Below are positions 16,241-25,104 of a DNA stretch of 64,000 nt, piece after piece. A program made the translations under genes and the position numbers. Positions within the stretch are counted from its first letter, which is position 1. Every line of letters starts with the position of its first letter. Location of the stretch: assembly GCA_036676475.1 (NCBI GenBank), contig JAKFCU010000098.1:62001-126000 (forward strand). Reading direction: 5' to 3'. The stretch comes from LC029 sp036676475. GTDB taxonomy: Bacteria; Bacillota; Bacilli; Aneurinibacillales; RAOX-1. The notes below the pieces were generated by a model. It saw only the letters and a list, made by a program, of their open reading frames with translations. It ran no database searches and was not told the origin of the DNA.

Positions 16241-16281
16241 ATACCAGGCTTGCGAGAAATCTCGTAAGCCTGGTATTTTTA
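16241..16281 (+). terminator. terminator of the peroxiredoxin-reductase unit
   Basis: ATACCAGGCTT pairs with AAGCCTGGTAT, with an inner CGAG/CTCG pairing, followed by a T run. Confidence 0.85.
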
Positions 16282-16502
16282 TTCACCCCAAGCGTAAGGG
16301 CTATCTCCATCCATTATTTGTTAATTTAACTTAACTGTCACATACAAGGTGTACGCTTTCATTTACAATGAATATAGAAACTTGTGAAGGGGTGTATTGT
16401 ATGAATCACTGTGTCCGGTTATCAGTGTTCCATAATAAATAGCTTTTCAACAGCAATGATTTGAAACATTCTCTACAAACGGAAAAAGGAGGAGGATGTA
16501 TC

Positions 16503-17015
16503 ATGTCTTTTGTGAATTTTGATGAGATTTTAGAATTAGGTTTGGATTATGTAGAGGATAGAACGGAAACAGAAGTTATTCATCATCAAGGGAAAAAGAG
16601 GAGACAAGAAAAGCCAGTTGGAGTAATGGTGACAGATAGAGAAACTAATATTCTGTATGTAAATAAGGGTTTTACTGAGATCACACAATATAAAGAAGAA
16701 GAAGCGAAAGGTCAAACTCCAAGAATTCTAAAATCTGGGTTGTATTCCCCATTCTTTTATAAATTGATGTGGCGATCCTTGAAATTAAAGAACAGATGGC
16801 AAGGAATAATATGGGATAGACGTAAAAATGGAAGCCTTTATCTTATCGTCCTTGAGATTCAGGTAATAACCAATCATACAGGCGAAGTGACTCATTATCG
16901 TGGCCAATTTATTGAATTGGATGGTTTGAGGGAAGCTTTTGCCCGACTCCTTCCTATTCCCGAGTTCGAAGAGCGTGTTTTGCTTCCTTCAATGGCAGAA
17001 GGGAATAGAAAGTAA
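16503..17015 (+). CDS. stand-alone PAS domain protein
   Basis: The protein has 170 residues with one PAS domain: VMVTDRETNILYVNKGFTEITQY, then QTPRILKSGLY, then a PAC-like end TNHTGEVTHYRGQFIELD. There is no kinase, cyclase or DNA-binding output domain, and the LOV cysteine motif is absent, so it is not a typical flavin photosensor. The ATG at 16503 is chosen for AAAGGAGGAGG upstream. A terminator follows. It may sense a small ligand or redox state and act through a partner such as the kinase encoded on the other strand. Confidence 0.8.
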   Translation: MSFVNFDEILELGLDYVEDRTETEVIHHQGKKRRQEKPVGVMVTDRETNILYVNKGFTEITQYKEEEAKGQTPRILKSGLYSPFFYKLMWRSLKLKNRWQGIIWDRRKNGSLYLIVLEIQVITNHTGEVTHYRGQFIELDGLREAFARLLPIPEFEERVLLPSMAEGNRK

Positions 17016-17022
17016 TGAAGAA

Positions 17023-17056
17023 AAAACCCGGTACAGTTGGGTACCGGGTTTTCTTA
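17023..17056 (+). terminator. rho-independent terminator
   Basis: A perfect stem AAAACCCGGTAC / GTACCGGGTTTT follows the PAS gene, with a short T-rich tail. Confidence 0.85.
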
Positions 17057-17137
17057 TACAGCTTAGCAAGAAGGTGAACAAAATTGATGTACTTCAGGTT
17101 CTTCTTCGGGTATGAAAAGCATGGTAGTGAGTTACCA

Positions 17138-18400
17138 TTAAATGTTTTTATCTAATGGAAATGAAATGGAAAAACAGGTTCCTTTTTCTTTCTCACTTCT
17201 TATTTCGATTTGACCATTCATGGAATTGATAATGTTGTATACCACCATCATTCCTATCCCAGTCCCTTTTTCTTTTGTAGAGTAATAGGGGGTACCTAAA
17301 CGTTGGATTTGTTCTAGGGTCATTCCACATCCTGTATCGGAAACCCTAATGAAAGCTTGGTTTTCTGAATGAAATGTACTAATCCGAACTTCACCTTTAC
17401 CTGATATGGCTTCGATGCCATTTTTCACGATATTAATTAAACATTGACGAAACTTTTGTCTTTCGCCGGAAACATAGTAACTATTAGCTTGAAAATTCAT
17501 ATGTATTTCCACTGATTGCATGTTCGCATAGGGAGTCATCACATCAATTACGTATTTCAATTCATCTACTATATCCAATGTTTCTTTATTTTCAATCGGG
17601 TCTTTCGATAACGATAGATAGTCTGAAAGAATCATCAGGGCTCTGTCTAATTCACTCATGGCTACTTTAGATAATTCTTTTTTCTTTTCCTCAGGGAAAT
17701 CAAATTCATCTAAAATTTGGATTAGTCCTCTTACAGCAGTAAGCGGATTTTTTACCTCATGAGAGATACTTGCTGAAAGCTGGCTAATAAGACTTGTTTT
17801 TTCTGCTTTTATGATTTCATCTCTCATCTTAATATTATTTCGTAAAGTTTCAACTAAATAAGTCGCTAACCACATTCCAAATACTTGAATGCCTATAAAT
17901 TGCATAGAAAAGAAGTCTGGTGTATCAGGTAACATAAAGATGGGAAGCATGGTCAACGTTCCAGAAATAAGTACAAGTCCCATTGAAATGAAAGCTCTAC
18001 CTCTCATTGTCATTCCTGAATATTTCGATTTCAACAAAGGAACAAGTAATAAAATTAATGAAATAACGAGAACGTTTACATAAATTTCATCTCCGCCTAA
18101 TAGATAACGAAAGAGAAGGATACTAAGATATTGCCAAATGGCTACTCTATATCCGCCATAGAGGCTTCCTAGAATAAACGGAATTTGCCGCAAATCAAAA
18201 TGAAATCCTGATGAAAATGTTATGGGAAAACTCATACACAATAGAATTGATAATACGCCCATGAGTGTAGCCACTCTAAAGTTCGATTTTGAATAGATTC
18301 TGTCTTTATCTACCCAAAACATCTGATAAAGAAATAGAGGGAAAATAATGAAAAATAAGTTTAACAATAACTCTTTGGTTACTCCATTCAACTGATACAC
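17138..18400 (-). CDS. KinB-like sporulation-type sensor histidine kinase
   Basis: The N-terminal part (residues 10-185) has 5-6 hydrophobic segments with the 5TM-5TMR_LYT pattern (GFHFDLRQIPFILGSLYGG). The HisKA domain has the phospho-acceptor His214 in SASISHEVKNPLTAVRG. The ATPase domain has N-box (NIVKNGIEA), G1 (VSDTGCGM) and G2 (GTGIGMMV) motifs. This architecture is that of B. subtilis KinB and similar phosphorelay kinases, so it may feed Spo0F. No response regulator is adjacent. About 300 bp upstream (18401-18699) hold no gene. Confidence 0.88.
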   Translation of the reverse strand: MYQLNGVTKELLLNLFFIIFPLFLYQMFWVDKDRIYSKSNFRVATLMGVLSILLCMSFPITFSSGFHFDLRQIPFILGSLYGGYRVAIWQYLSILLFRYLLGGDEIYVNVLVISLILLLVPLLKSKYSGMTMRGRAFISMGLVLISGTLTMLPIFMLPDTPDFFSMQFIGIQVFGMWLATYLVETLRNNIKMRDEIIKAEKTSLISQLSASISHEVKNPLTAVRGLIQILDEFDFPEEKKKELSKVAMSELDRALMILSDYLSLSKDPIENKETLDIVDELKYVIDVMTPYANMQSVEIHMNFQANSYYVSGERQKFRQCLINIVKNGIEAISGKGEVRISTFHSENQAFIRVSDTGCGMTLEQIQRLGTPYYSTKEKGTGIGMMVVYNIINSMNGQIEIRSEKEKGTCFSISFPLDKNI

Positions 18401-18650
18401 CCACTTACTGAAAAATAACAGTCCAATCTCGTTCTTGTGTGAACAATAAAGGACGAGACTGCTAGAACTTAATGATAAACGTAAATGAATAAAATGGTTG
18501 TTATTTTTGTCACACAGTATAAAAATAGGGAAATGTGACTACTGTTTCTATTAAGAGATGGCAGATACGGTATTCTTTAAGAAGATGCGATCTAACCCAC
18601 TGTGGAACTTGCAGAAATTCTTTGTGTGCTGATATAAGAAAAGTATGGTT

Positions 18651-18692
18651 CTAAAAAGAATGCACCTCATTCATAATCGGAAGAGGTGCATT
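18651..18692 (-). terminator. terminator of the UspA gene
   Basis: On the minus strand AATGCACCTC and GAGGTGCATT form a 10-bp stem at 18659-18692, followed by CTTTTT. Confidence 0.8.
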
Positions 18693-18699
18693 TCAAATT

Positions 18700-19128
18700 C
18701 TATTTCACAATAAAAACCGGAATCGAAGACCTTTGGACAATGTCATGGCTAACACTCCCTAAGAAAAATTCCTTTATGCTTCCTAATCCCCTGCTACCCA
18801 TTACGATTAGATTACAATGATAGTCTTGGGCATATTCAAGAATCCTATCAGATGGTCGTCCCTCAAGTAAACATGTCTTAAATTGATCATTTTTGGACTT
18901 GGATAATTTATTCTCCGCATTACCGAGGATTTCATGACCATGACTACGTATTCCTTCGTTTATTTCATCAGCATTCAAGTACTCATAAGAGTAAGTAAGA
19001 GGTGAAACCACATGAATAACATGAATTCTAGCCAGACCATCTGATTCTGCGAGTTTAATGGCAGAGTCTAGGGCCTTTTCTCCTAAATCAGAACCATCAT
19101 AGGCTACCAAAATGTTAGAAAACCTCAT
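18700..19128 (-). CDS. universal stress protein, UspA family
   Basis: This is a 142-residue single Usp domain. FSNILVAYDGSDLGEKAL opens the fold, and the ATP-binding motif GSRGLGSIKEFFLGSVS lies near the C-terminus. The ATG at 19128 is preceded by GGTGGG. A GTG eight codons earlier has no good binding site. A perfect FNR-type palindrome lies about 130 bp upstream, so induction at low oxygen is plausible. Such proteins commonly act as nucleotide-binding stress factors, but the specific role is unknown. Confidence 0.88.
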   Translation of the reverse strand: MRFSNILVAYDGSDLGEKALDSAIKLAESDGLARIHVIHVVSPLTYSYEYLNADEINEGIRSHGHEILGNAENKLSKSKNDQFKTCLLEGRPSDRILEYAQDYHCNLIVMGSRGLGSIKEFFLGSVSHDIVQRSSIPVFIVK

Positions 19129-19258
19129 TTTTCCCACCAACCTTTTCTTCACATATTTGAACCAAAAATCGTAAGAAATTTATAGGATTGCCGGTAATGA
19201 CGACCCCTATTTGGCAACATCGTCTAAAACGATTGTAAGATATTGGAGTGATGTCATT

Positions 19259-19274
19259 TGTGATAAAAATCACA
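19259..19274. promoter_or_regulatory. FNR/CRP-type operator upstream of the UspA gene
   Basis: TGTGATAAAAATCACA is a perfect TGTGA-N6-TCACA palindrome, the consensus for Bacillus Fnr. On the minus strand a TACAAT -10 candidate at 19237-19232 would place the site centre close to -41.5, the classic activating position. Confidence 0.65.
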
Positions 19275-19383
19275 TCATTTAGATCATTCACACTTCAGAC
19301 AAACACTATTGCGGTAATCATCTTCAGCAAAAAATGAGAGAAGGTGTTGCAGAAAAAGGAACGAAAGCTCGTATTCTGTAGAA

Positions 19384-19962
19384 CTACTGACTTGAAGGTT
19401 TACCTAACAAGCCGTAGAAAAATAAACTGCCTAAATCCATACGGGTCTTCATAGAAAGGTTCGGTTTTGTGAGTGCATCCTTGAACATACCTACATACAC
19501 TAGTATGGATTCATTCGTGATCTTATGATTGACAAACCCTTCCGCTTTACCTTGCTCAATAAACTTTAATAGAAATGGCAACGAATGGGTCAGATAATAT
19601 TCATGAATAAAATTTTGAACAACAGGGTCTTCCCATATGACAAATTGATAGAATTCCTCGCTATAATGGGCTGCTTCCATTTTATCGAAAACGATCTTCT
19701 GAAACTTTTCCATAAACGAAAGGTCACTGTTCAATAACAATTCGTATTCTTTCATTTTGATATTCATATAAGAATATAGCGATTGTCTGACCAGATTTTC
19801 CTTGCTGCCAAAAAAGTTATAAATGCTAACCTGTGAAACTTGAGCTTTTTTTGCTATTTCTGCCATACTGACCTCCTTTATTCCGCGATAACAAAATAAT
19901 TCAAAGGCCGAATTAAGAATGCTTTCCATTTTGGCTTTTTTGCGGCGTTCAAAACCGTTCAT
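19384..19962 (-). CDS. TetR family transcriptional regulator
   Basis: The N-terminal helix-turn-helix (ILNSAFELFCYRGIKEVSMA, then VSQVSIYNFFGSKENL) is typical of TetR repressors. The C-terminal ligand domain is unassigned. The ATG at 19962 has ACGAGGTG upstream. It is divergent from an ABC-type exporter operon, and two inverted repeats with ATGAAA half-sites lie between them around the promoter. It very probably represses that operon and itself, and is released by a compound the pump exports. Confidence 0.9.
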   Translation of the reverse strand: MNGFERRKKAKMESILNSAFELFCYRGIKEVSMAEIAKKAQVSQVSIYNFFGSKENLVRQSLYSYMNIKMKEYELLLNSDLSFMEKFQKIVFDKMEAAHYSEEFYQFVIWEDPVVQNFIHEYYLTHSLPFLLKFIEQGKAEGFVNHKITNESILVYVGMFKDALTKPNLSMKTRMDLGSLFFYGLLGKPSSQ

Positions 19963-19993
19963 TTTATTCACCTCGTTATAACAAGGATAATAA

Positions 19994-20092
19994 AAATTAT
20001 GAAATAATTCAATAAAATGTTTCATAATTTGAATTGACGGACTCTTCTTGAGAATATAATATGAAATATACAGGTCGAATATTTCATATTAT
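19994..20092. promoter_or_regulatory. TetR operators and exporter promoter
   Basis: Two inverted repeats are present. The first has 11-bp arms AAATTATGAAA (19994-20004) and TTTCATAATTT (20020-20030). The second has 14-bp perfect arms ATAATATGAAATAT (20056-20069) and ATATTTCATATTAT (20079-20092). A promoter with TTGACG at 20034-20039 and TATAAT at 20055-20060 lies between and into them, so a bound repressor would block it. Confidence 0.7.
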
Positions 20093-20144
20093 AGGGAAAG
20101 GCTTGCTGTTAAATATCTTCTATACATTGAGAAGAGGGAGATCC

Positions 20145-20849
20145 ATGAATGTGATATTAAGGGCGAATCAAGTATCAAAGTATTATCTAATGGGAGAAGT
20201 TCGGGTCGATGCGCTGAAAGGTGTTGACTTTGAAATCTATGAAGGCGAATTTATTGTCGTTCTTGGACCCAGCGGTTCGGGAAAAAGTACCATGATTAAC
20301 CTTATTGGGGGCATGGATACGGCCAGTACAGGTGAAATCTACTACAGGGAACTCCCTCTCCATCAAGCTACGGAAAAAATCTTGACGGAATTCAGGCGCA
20401 ATGCGGTTGGTTTTGTTTTTCAGTTTTATAATCTAATGCCCAATCTGACAGCCTATGAAAATGTTCAGTTATCCGTTGAAATAGCAAAAAATCCTCTGGA
20501 TGCAAGGGATGTGCTGGAGCAAGTCGGTTTAGGTGATAGGGCCGACCATTTTCCGGCCCAACTTTCAGGGGGACAACAGCAAAGAGTCGCCGTGGCCAGA
20601 GCGATTGCCAAAAATCCTGATATTCTGTTATGCGACGAACCGACTGGTGCATTGGATTTCACAACAGGGATTCAGGTGCTTAAGCTGCTCAAGGAATTTA
20701 ACAGGAAATACGGCAAAACGGTGATGATTATCACGCATAATGCGGGAATTGCCGAAATGGCGGACCGAGTCTTTTATATAAAAGATGGCATGCTGCAAAA
20801 CATCAGCATTAATGTAAGTCCACTGCAACCTGAGGAGGTATCCTGGTAA
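20145..20849 (+). CDS. ABC transporter ATP-binding protein, LolD/MacB type
   Basis: This 234-residue ATPase has Walker A GPSGSGKST, Q-loop FVFQFYNLMPNLTAYENV, signature LSGGQQQRVAVARA and Walker B ILLCDEPTGALD followed by the H-loop TH. The family drives FtsX-like permeases. The ATG at 20145 with GAGGGAG upstream is chosen over an earlier in-frame start at 20061, which would lie in the operator region. The next gene starts on its stop codon. Confidence 0.92.
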   Translation: MNVILRANQVSKYYLMGEVRVDALKGVDFEIYEGEFIVVLGPSGSGKSTMINLIGGMDTASTGEIYYRELPLHQATEKILTEFRRNAVGFVFQFYNLMPNLTAYENVQLSVEIAKNPLDARDVLEQVGLGDRADHFPAQLSGGQQQRVAVARAIAKNPDILLCDEPTGALDFTTGIQVLKLLKEFNRKYGKTVMIITHNAGIAEMADRVFYIKDGMLQNISINVSPLQPEEVSW

Positions 20850-23209
20850 TGCTGTGGCGTAAAATGATCAGAGAAATCATGGAAAACCGAATGGCGTACA
20901 TCGCATGTACTGTGGTCATTGCAATCGGACTCATGGTCTATAGTTCCATGTCCATGTCTAAAGACAACTTGTTTTTGGCTAAAGATGAGTTTTATCGAGA
21001 ATTTCATTTTGCAGACGGTTTTGCCAAGGTGAAAGCCATCCCTTATTCGAGAGCAAAATCGCTGAATGAAATGGATGGGCTGGGTATTGTAAATGGCCGG
21101 CTGGTGAAGAACGTCAGGGTGTTGATGCCGGATTCCAATGAGAACGTATATCTAAGGCTGATATCCCTACACGAAAGAGAAAGAAATGTATTAAATGGCG
21201 TAAAGCTTCTAAGGGGATCCTTTCCTGAAAAAAACCATCGGCAAGTATTGCTGGCCGATAAATTCTATACGGCCAATCAGTTACAGCTAGGAAAAAAGAT
21301 CCATGTCGTGATTGAGGGCAAACAAGTGGAGCTGTCGATCAGTGGCAGTGGGCAGAGTCCAGAATTTGTTTATGCGATGAATGAAGCGCAAAGTATTGCT
21401 CCTGATCCGAAAACCTTCGAAGTAGCGTACATGCCCTACGAGGACATGGAGATGTTGTTTAACCAAAAGGGATTGGTCAATGATATTTCGTTTACCCTGC
21501 AACCGGGAGTGGAATTTGAAGATATTGAACAAATGCTGAAGTCCGAACTGAAAAAGTATGAGCTTGAAAGCCTGTATGCCGCAAAGGATCAGCTGAGCAA
21601 CACCATGCTGACGGAAGAATTAAAGCAGCTGGAGAGGATGTCGGGAAGTATGCCGGTGATTTTTCTCGGTATTGCGGCCATTATTCTCTATATCATGTTA
21701 AAGAGGCTGGTAGAAGCCCAGAGAGGCCAGATTGGAACCCTGAAGGCTTTTGGCTATGGGAGATGGGAAATATTAACCCACTATCTGTGTTACGGACTGC
21801 TTGTCGGCCTGATGGGAGGGGTTTTGGGAGGACTTTTGGGAACGGCACTATCGTCATCTCTCATCGGGGTTTATCAGACTTACTATAGTTTACCTAATCT
21901 TGAGGCACGCTTTTCTATGAAGTATTTTATGATGGGGATCATGATGTCTGCCCTCTTCAGCCTGGTCGCTTCTTTCCAGGGTGTGAAAGACGTGTTGAAG
22001 CTTAAGCCGGCAGAGGCTATGCGTCCTTCTGTTCCCGCTTTCCTGGAAAAGACCTGGTTGGAGAAAGTTCCTGGGTTTTGGCGCATGTTCAATATTCAGG
22101 GACGCATGGCCATCCGAAACGCATTAAGAAATAAAGGGCGCACTTTCTTTACCTTGATAGGTATTATTTTTACGTTTAGTATGATGGCCTCTTTTTCCTC
22201 GCTAGGCAGTATGGCCGAAATCATGATTATGGATCAGTTCACCAAGGTGCAGAAGCAGGATGTCAAATTAAGTTTTTCCAAGCCGTTGCCTTTAAATCAT
22301 ATAGTCCGGGAATTGCAAAATGTAAAAGGAGTTCTTCGGGTAGAACCGATGCTGGAAGTGCCAGTGACTTTACGATTTCTAAATTATAAAAAGGATGTCG
22401 TTGCTTTAGGAATCATAGAACATCCGACCCTGTACAATGTCTTTGACAAAAGTGGAACACGTATGGAGTTGCCAAAGACAGGATTGATGCTCTCTCAGCA
22501 AGTGGCGGAAAAGCTGAATGTCCGGATCGGAGATGTCGTGCAGATGGACAGCATCTGGGCCAAGGAGGAAAAAATAAAGGTAAAGATAGAGCAGATCGTT
22601 CCGCAATATCTTGGTGCCAATGTGTATATGAACCAGGATGCTTTATTGAATCTGTTAAAGCAGGGTGATATGGCGACTTCTGTGCTCCTTTCCATAAATC
22701 CCAAATATATTCCCGATTTGAAGGATCAGTATAGTACATCGAAGTTTGTGAGGAATATTGAGATTAGGCAGGAAATGATAAACAAGTATCAGCAATTGAT
22801 AGGATCATCTTCCTATACCTTGTGGGTGATGGCGGTGATCTCCGTAGTCACCGGATTTGCTATCGTCTACAACTCCAGTATTATTTCTCTGGCAGAAAGA
22901 AAAAGGGAGCTTGCCTCCTTGCGTGTGATGGGAATGACATCAAGGGAAGTATTGGAAGTGATATCAGTTGAACAATGGTTTATCGGAGTGGCAGGGATGA
23001 TTGCCGGTATCCCTCTGGCTATTGTAATGAATCAGGCCATCTCCAAGAGCATGAGCAGTGATCTATTTACTCTGCCCGCTATGACCAGCCCTGATGCTAT
23101 TATGCAAGCTTTTATCGGAACGATGCTCGCTATATGGATTTCTCAACAATCGGTATCGCGCAAAGTAAAGCAGTTGGATTTGGTTGAAGTCTTAAAGGAG
23201 AGAGAGTAG
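20849..23209 (+). CDS. FtsX-like ABC transporter permease
   Basis: This 786-residue permease has an N-terminal transmembrane helix, a large extracellular domain (about residues 35-260), three membrane helices containing an FtsX motif (about 270-390), then a second MacB-PCD/FtsX half ending in three helices. A segment with FSMMASFSSLGSMAE starts the second half. The ATG overlaps the ATPase stop by one base. It probably exports a lipid, peptide or antibiotic in a complex with the adjacent ATPase and HlyD-like protein. Confidence 0.9.
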   Translation: MLWRKMIREIMENRMAYIACTVVIAIGLMVYSSMSMSKDNLFLAKDEFYREFHFADGFAKVKAIPYSRAKSLNEMDGLGIVNGRLVKNVRVLMPDSNENVYLRLISLHERERNVLNGVKLLRGSFPEKNHRQVLLADKFYTANQLQLGKKIHVVIEGKQVELSISGSGQSPEFVYAMNEAQSIAPDPKTFEVAYMPYEDMEMLFNQKGLVNDISFTLQPGVEFEDIEQMLKSELKKYELESLYAAKDQLSNTMLTEELKQLERMSGSMPVIFLGIAAIILYIMLKRLVEAQRGQIGTLKAFGYGRWEILTHYLCYGLLVGLMGGVLGGLLGTALSSSLIGVYQTYYSLPNLEARFSMKYFMMGIMMSALFSLVASFQGVKDVLKLKPAEAMRPSVPAFLEKTWLEKVPGFWRMFNIQGRMAIRNALRNKGRTFFTLIGIIFTFSMMASFSSLGSMAEIMIMDQFTKVQKQDVKLSFSKPLPLNHIVRELQNVKGVLRVEPMLEVPVTLRFLNYKKDVVALGIIEHPTLYNVFDKSGTRMELPKTGLMLSQQVAEKLNVRIGDVVQMDSIWAKEEKIKVKIEQIVPQYLGANVYMNQDALLNLLKQGDMATSVLLSINPKYIPDLKDQYSTSKFVRNIEIRQEMINKYQQLIGSSSYTLWVMAVISVVTGFAIVYNSSIISLAERKRELASLRVMGMTSREVLEVISVEQWFIGVAGMIAGIPLAIVMNQAISKSMSSDLFTLPAMTSPDAIMQAFIGTMLAIWISQQSVSRKVKQLDLVEVLKERE

Positions 23210-23224
23210 GGAGGGGGAAGGAAC

Positions 23225-24634
23225 ATGAAAAAACAGATCAAATGGATGGCTGGAATAATCTTTGCCCTATGTATGTCGGGTTACTTTATTTATTCATCGG
23301 TAAAACCCCTTGCTGTTGAACTGCTTCAAGTGCAACCGCAAACTGTATCACAAACATTTAAGGAAGAAGGAATAGTGACATCCGCAACAGAGCGACCAAT
23401 CTATAGCTTGATAAACGGTCAAATCAATAGACTCTCTGTAAAAGAGGGACAACAGGTCAAAAAAGGAGATCTACTTGTAGAGATAGAGTCGAAGGATCTG
23501 GAGTATCAGCTACAGCAATTGAAAGCCCAGAAAAAGAGTTTGCTAGGACAGGAAAAGAAGAATGATCAGGACATACAGAAGCAGCTTGGTCAATTGAAAG
23601 GACAGCTTGAAAGTATCCAGGGACAGGAAAAACAGGCCAATAAGGGCCCGTATCATGCACAAATCAGTCAGCAGCAGTTGGTTATTGATGAAACCAGACG
23701 TCAATTAGATACCAGTAAAGAGGATTATAACCGAATCAAATCATTGTATGAAAGTGGTGCTGTTTCAAAAAATGAAATAGATCATGCGCTTCACTCTGTT
23801 GAACAGCTTGAAAATAGTCTCATGCAGCAGGAACAAGCGCTGAATCTAATAGAAGAACAAGCTAGTCCCTTGCCGGGAACCGAACAATACTATAGCGGTC
23901 TCAAGAATGCCATTCAAACACAGATTAATGTTCTTACCCATGAGATGAACGAGGGTTCAAAGGGAACTTCAGGTACCAATCAGTATTATCAGGGTTTGAT
24001 CGAATCCGTCGATGCGCAGATCAATCATTTGGAATACCAAATGGCTAACAGGAAAATGATCTCACCTATCCATGGCATCGTTAAAGAATTAAGCGTAAAA
24101 GAAGGCGCTATGGTTACCACGCAATCCCCTCTATTGACACTGACATCTCGTGATGATTTGGTAGTGAACGTTTACCTTCTCACAGAGGATGTGTTGAATG
24201 TGAAAGAAGGGATGAAGGTAAAACTCATTCAGAAAAGAAAGAATGGGGATTATACCTTTGGCGGTCTGGTAAAAGCCATTGCTCCGGCAGCAGAAGAGAA
24301 AATATCAGCATTAGGGTTAATGCAGCAAAAGGTCAAGATAACCATTACCCCTGATGATCAGGCACCTGAATTGCGGTCTGGATATGCCCTTGACGTTCTT
24401 TTTACAACATTGGAAGAATTTAATAAACTGGCTGTTCCAAAATCAGTTCTATTTCCATTTGAAAATGGGGATGCTCTATGGATTGTTAAAGATGGAAAAG
24501 GGGTGATCCAAAAGGTGCAGAAAGGGATGGAAACCGATGAACTGGCCATCATTGAAAAGGGGCTGAACACTGGAGATCAAGTGATTAAAAATCCTCAACT
24601 AGAAGGATTAGAACAGGGAAAAAGGGTTGAATGA
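23225..24634 (+). CDS. HlyD/MacA-like periplasmic-adaptor-type efflux protein
   Basis: This 469-residue membrane-anchored adaptor has an N-terminal signal anchor (about residues 7-25), a lipoyl/biotinyl-like hairpin (GQINRLSVKEGQQVKKGDLL and the matching half GIVKELSVKEGAMV), a long coiled-coil hairpin rich in Gln/Lys between them (about 90-275), and a C-terminal beta-barrel. It is the third gene of the TetR-controlled exporter unit, 16 bp after the permease. Two copies of TEQYYSGL/TNQYYQGL inside the hairpin suggest an internal duplication. Confidence 0.88.
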   Translation: MKKQIKWMAGIIFALCMSGYFIYSSVKPLAVELLQVQPQTVSQTFKEEGIVTSATERPIYSLINGQINRLSVKEGQQVKKGDLLVEIESKDLEYQLQQLKAQKKSLLGQEKKNDQDIQKQLGQLKGQLESIQGQEKQANKGPYHAQISQQQLVIDETRRQLDTSKEDYNRIKSLYESGAVSKNEIDHALHSVEQLENSLMQQEQALNLIEEQASPLPGTEQYYSGLKNAIQTQINVLTHEMNEGSKGTSGTNQYYQGLIESVDAQINHLEYQMANRKMISPIHGIVKELSVKEGAMVTTQSPLLTLTSRDDLVVNVYLLTEDVLNVKEGMKVKLIQKRKNGDYTFGGLVKAIAPAAEEKISALGLMQQKVKITITPDDQAPELRSGYALDVLFTTLEEFNKLAVPKSVLFPFENGDALWIVKDGKGVIQKVQKGMETDELAIIEKGLNTGDQVIKNPQLEGLEQGKRVE

Positions 24635-24665
24635 GGAATCGTAAATATTCACCGAACCCGCTAAT

Positions 24666-24989
24666 CAGCTGGTACAGCAGATAATCGCCAAGATGTCAGC
24701 TAATCTTGAGATTAGCCGAATGCTTGTTTATCGTGCAGGCTGATTCAAAAACGAAGGAAAGCGTAATACAAGAGAAACTTCACTGGCAAAATGGGTCGCT
24801 TACGATGCCGCAAATGACGCTGTTCAGCTCCATGGGGCTTATGGATATTCCAATGAATATCCAGTTGAGAGATTCTTAAGAAATGCCAAGGCACCGGTCA
24901 TTTATGAAGGAACTCGTGAAATCCACACGATTATGCAAGGGGAATATGCTTTAGGGTATCGAGAAGACAAGCCGTTAAACCAGAATTAG
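24666..24989 (+). pseudogene. C-terminal remnant of an acyl-CoA dehydrogenase
   Basis: The frame reads QLVQQIIAKMSANLEISRML, then has a TGA where Trp is expected after YRAG. It continues KNEGKRNTRETSLAKW, then VQLHGAYGYSNEYPVERFLR and IYEGTREIHTIMQGEYALG, the typical C-terminal domain. The N-terminal and middle domains are absent. It is a truncated, decayed gene whose pathway partner may be the decayed biotin carboxylase at 26713. Confidence 0.85.
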
Positions 24990-25042
24990 AACAATTGATC
25001 TATTTATCTATTGATTATTCTCTTGATTGATTGCCTTGCAAA

Positions 25043-25077
25043 AAGCCCGATCATCATACGCTAAAATGATCGGGCTT
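25043..25077. terminator. bidirectional terminator
   Basis: AAGCCCGATCAT and ATGATCGGGCTT form a perfect 12-bp stem between the acyl-CoA dehydrogenase remnant and the convergent diguanylate cyclase gene. Confidence 0.75.
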
Positions 25078-25104
25078 CTCGATTTGGAGTCTGACATTCT
25101 AGTT

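Noticed and set aside
13899..24989. TGA read as tryptophan (recoding)
   Set aside because: Intact genes in the window use TGG for Trp and TGA as a normal stop in tight ATGA overlaps. The TGA-containing frames are also truncated, so decay is the better explanation.
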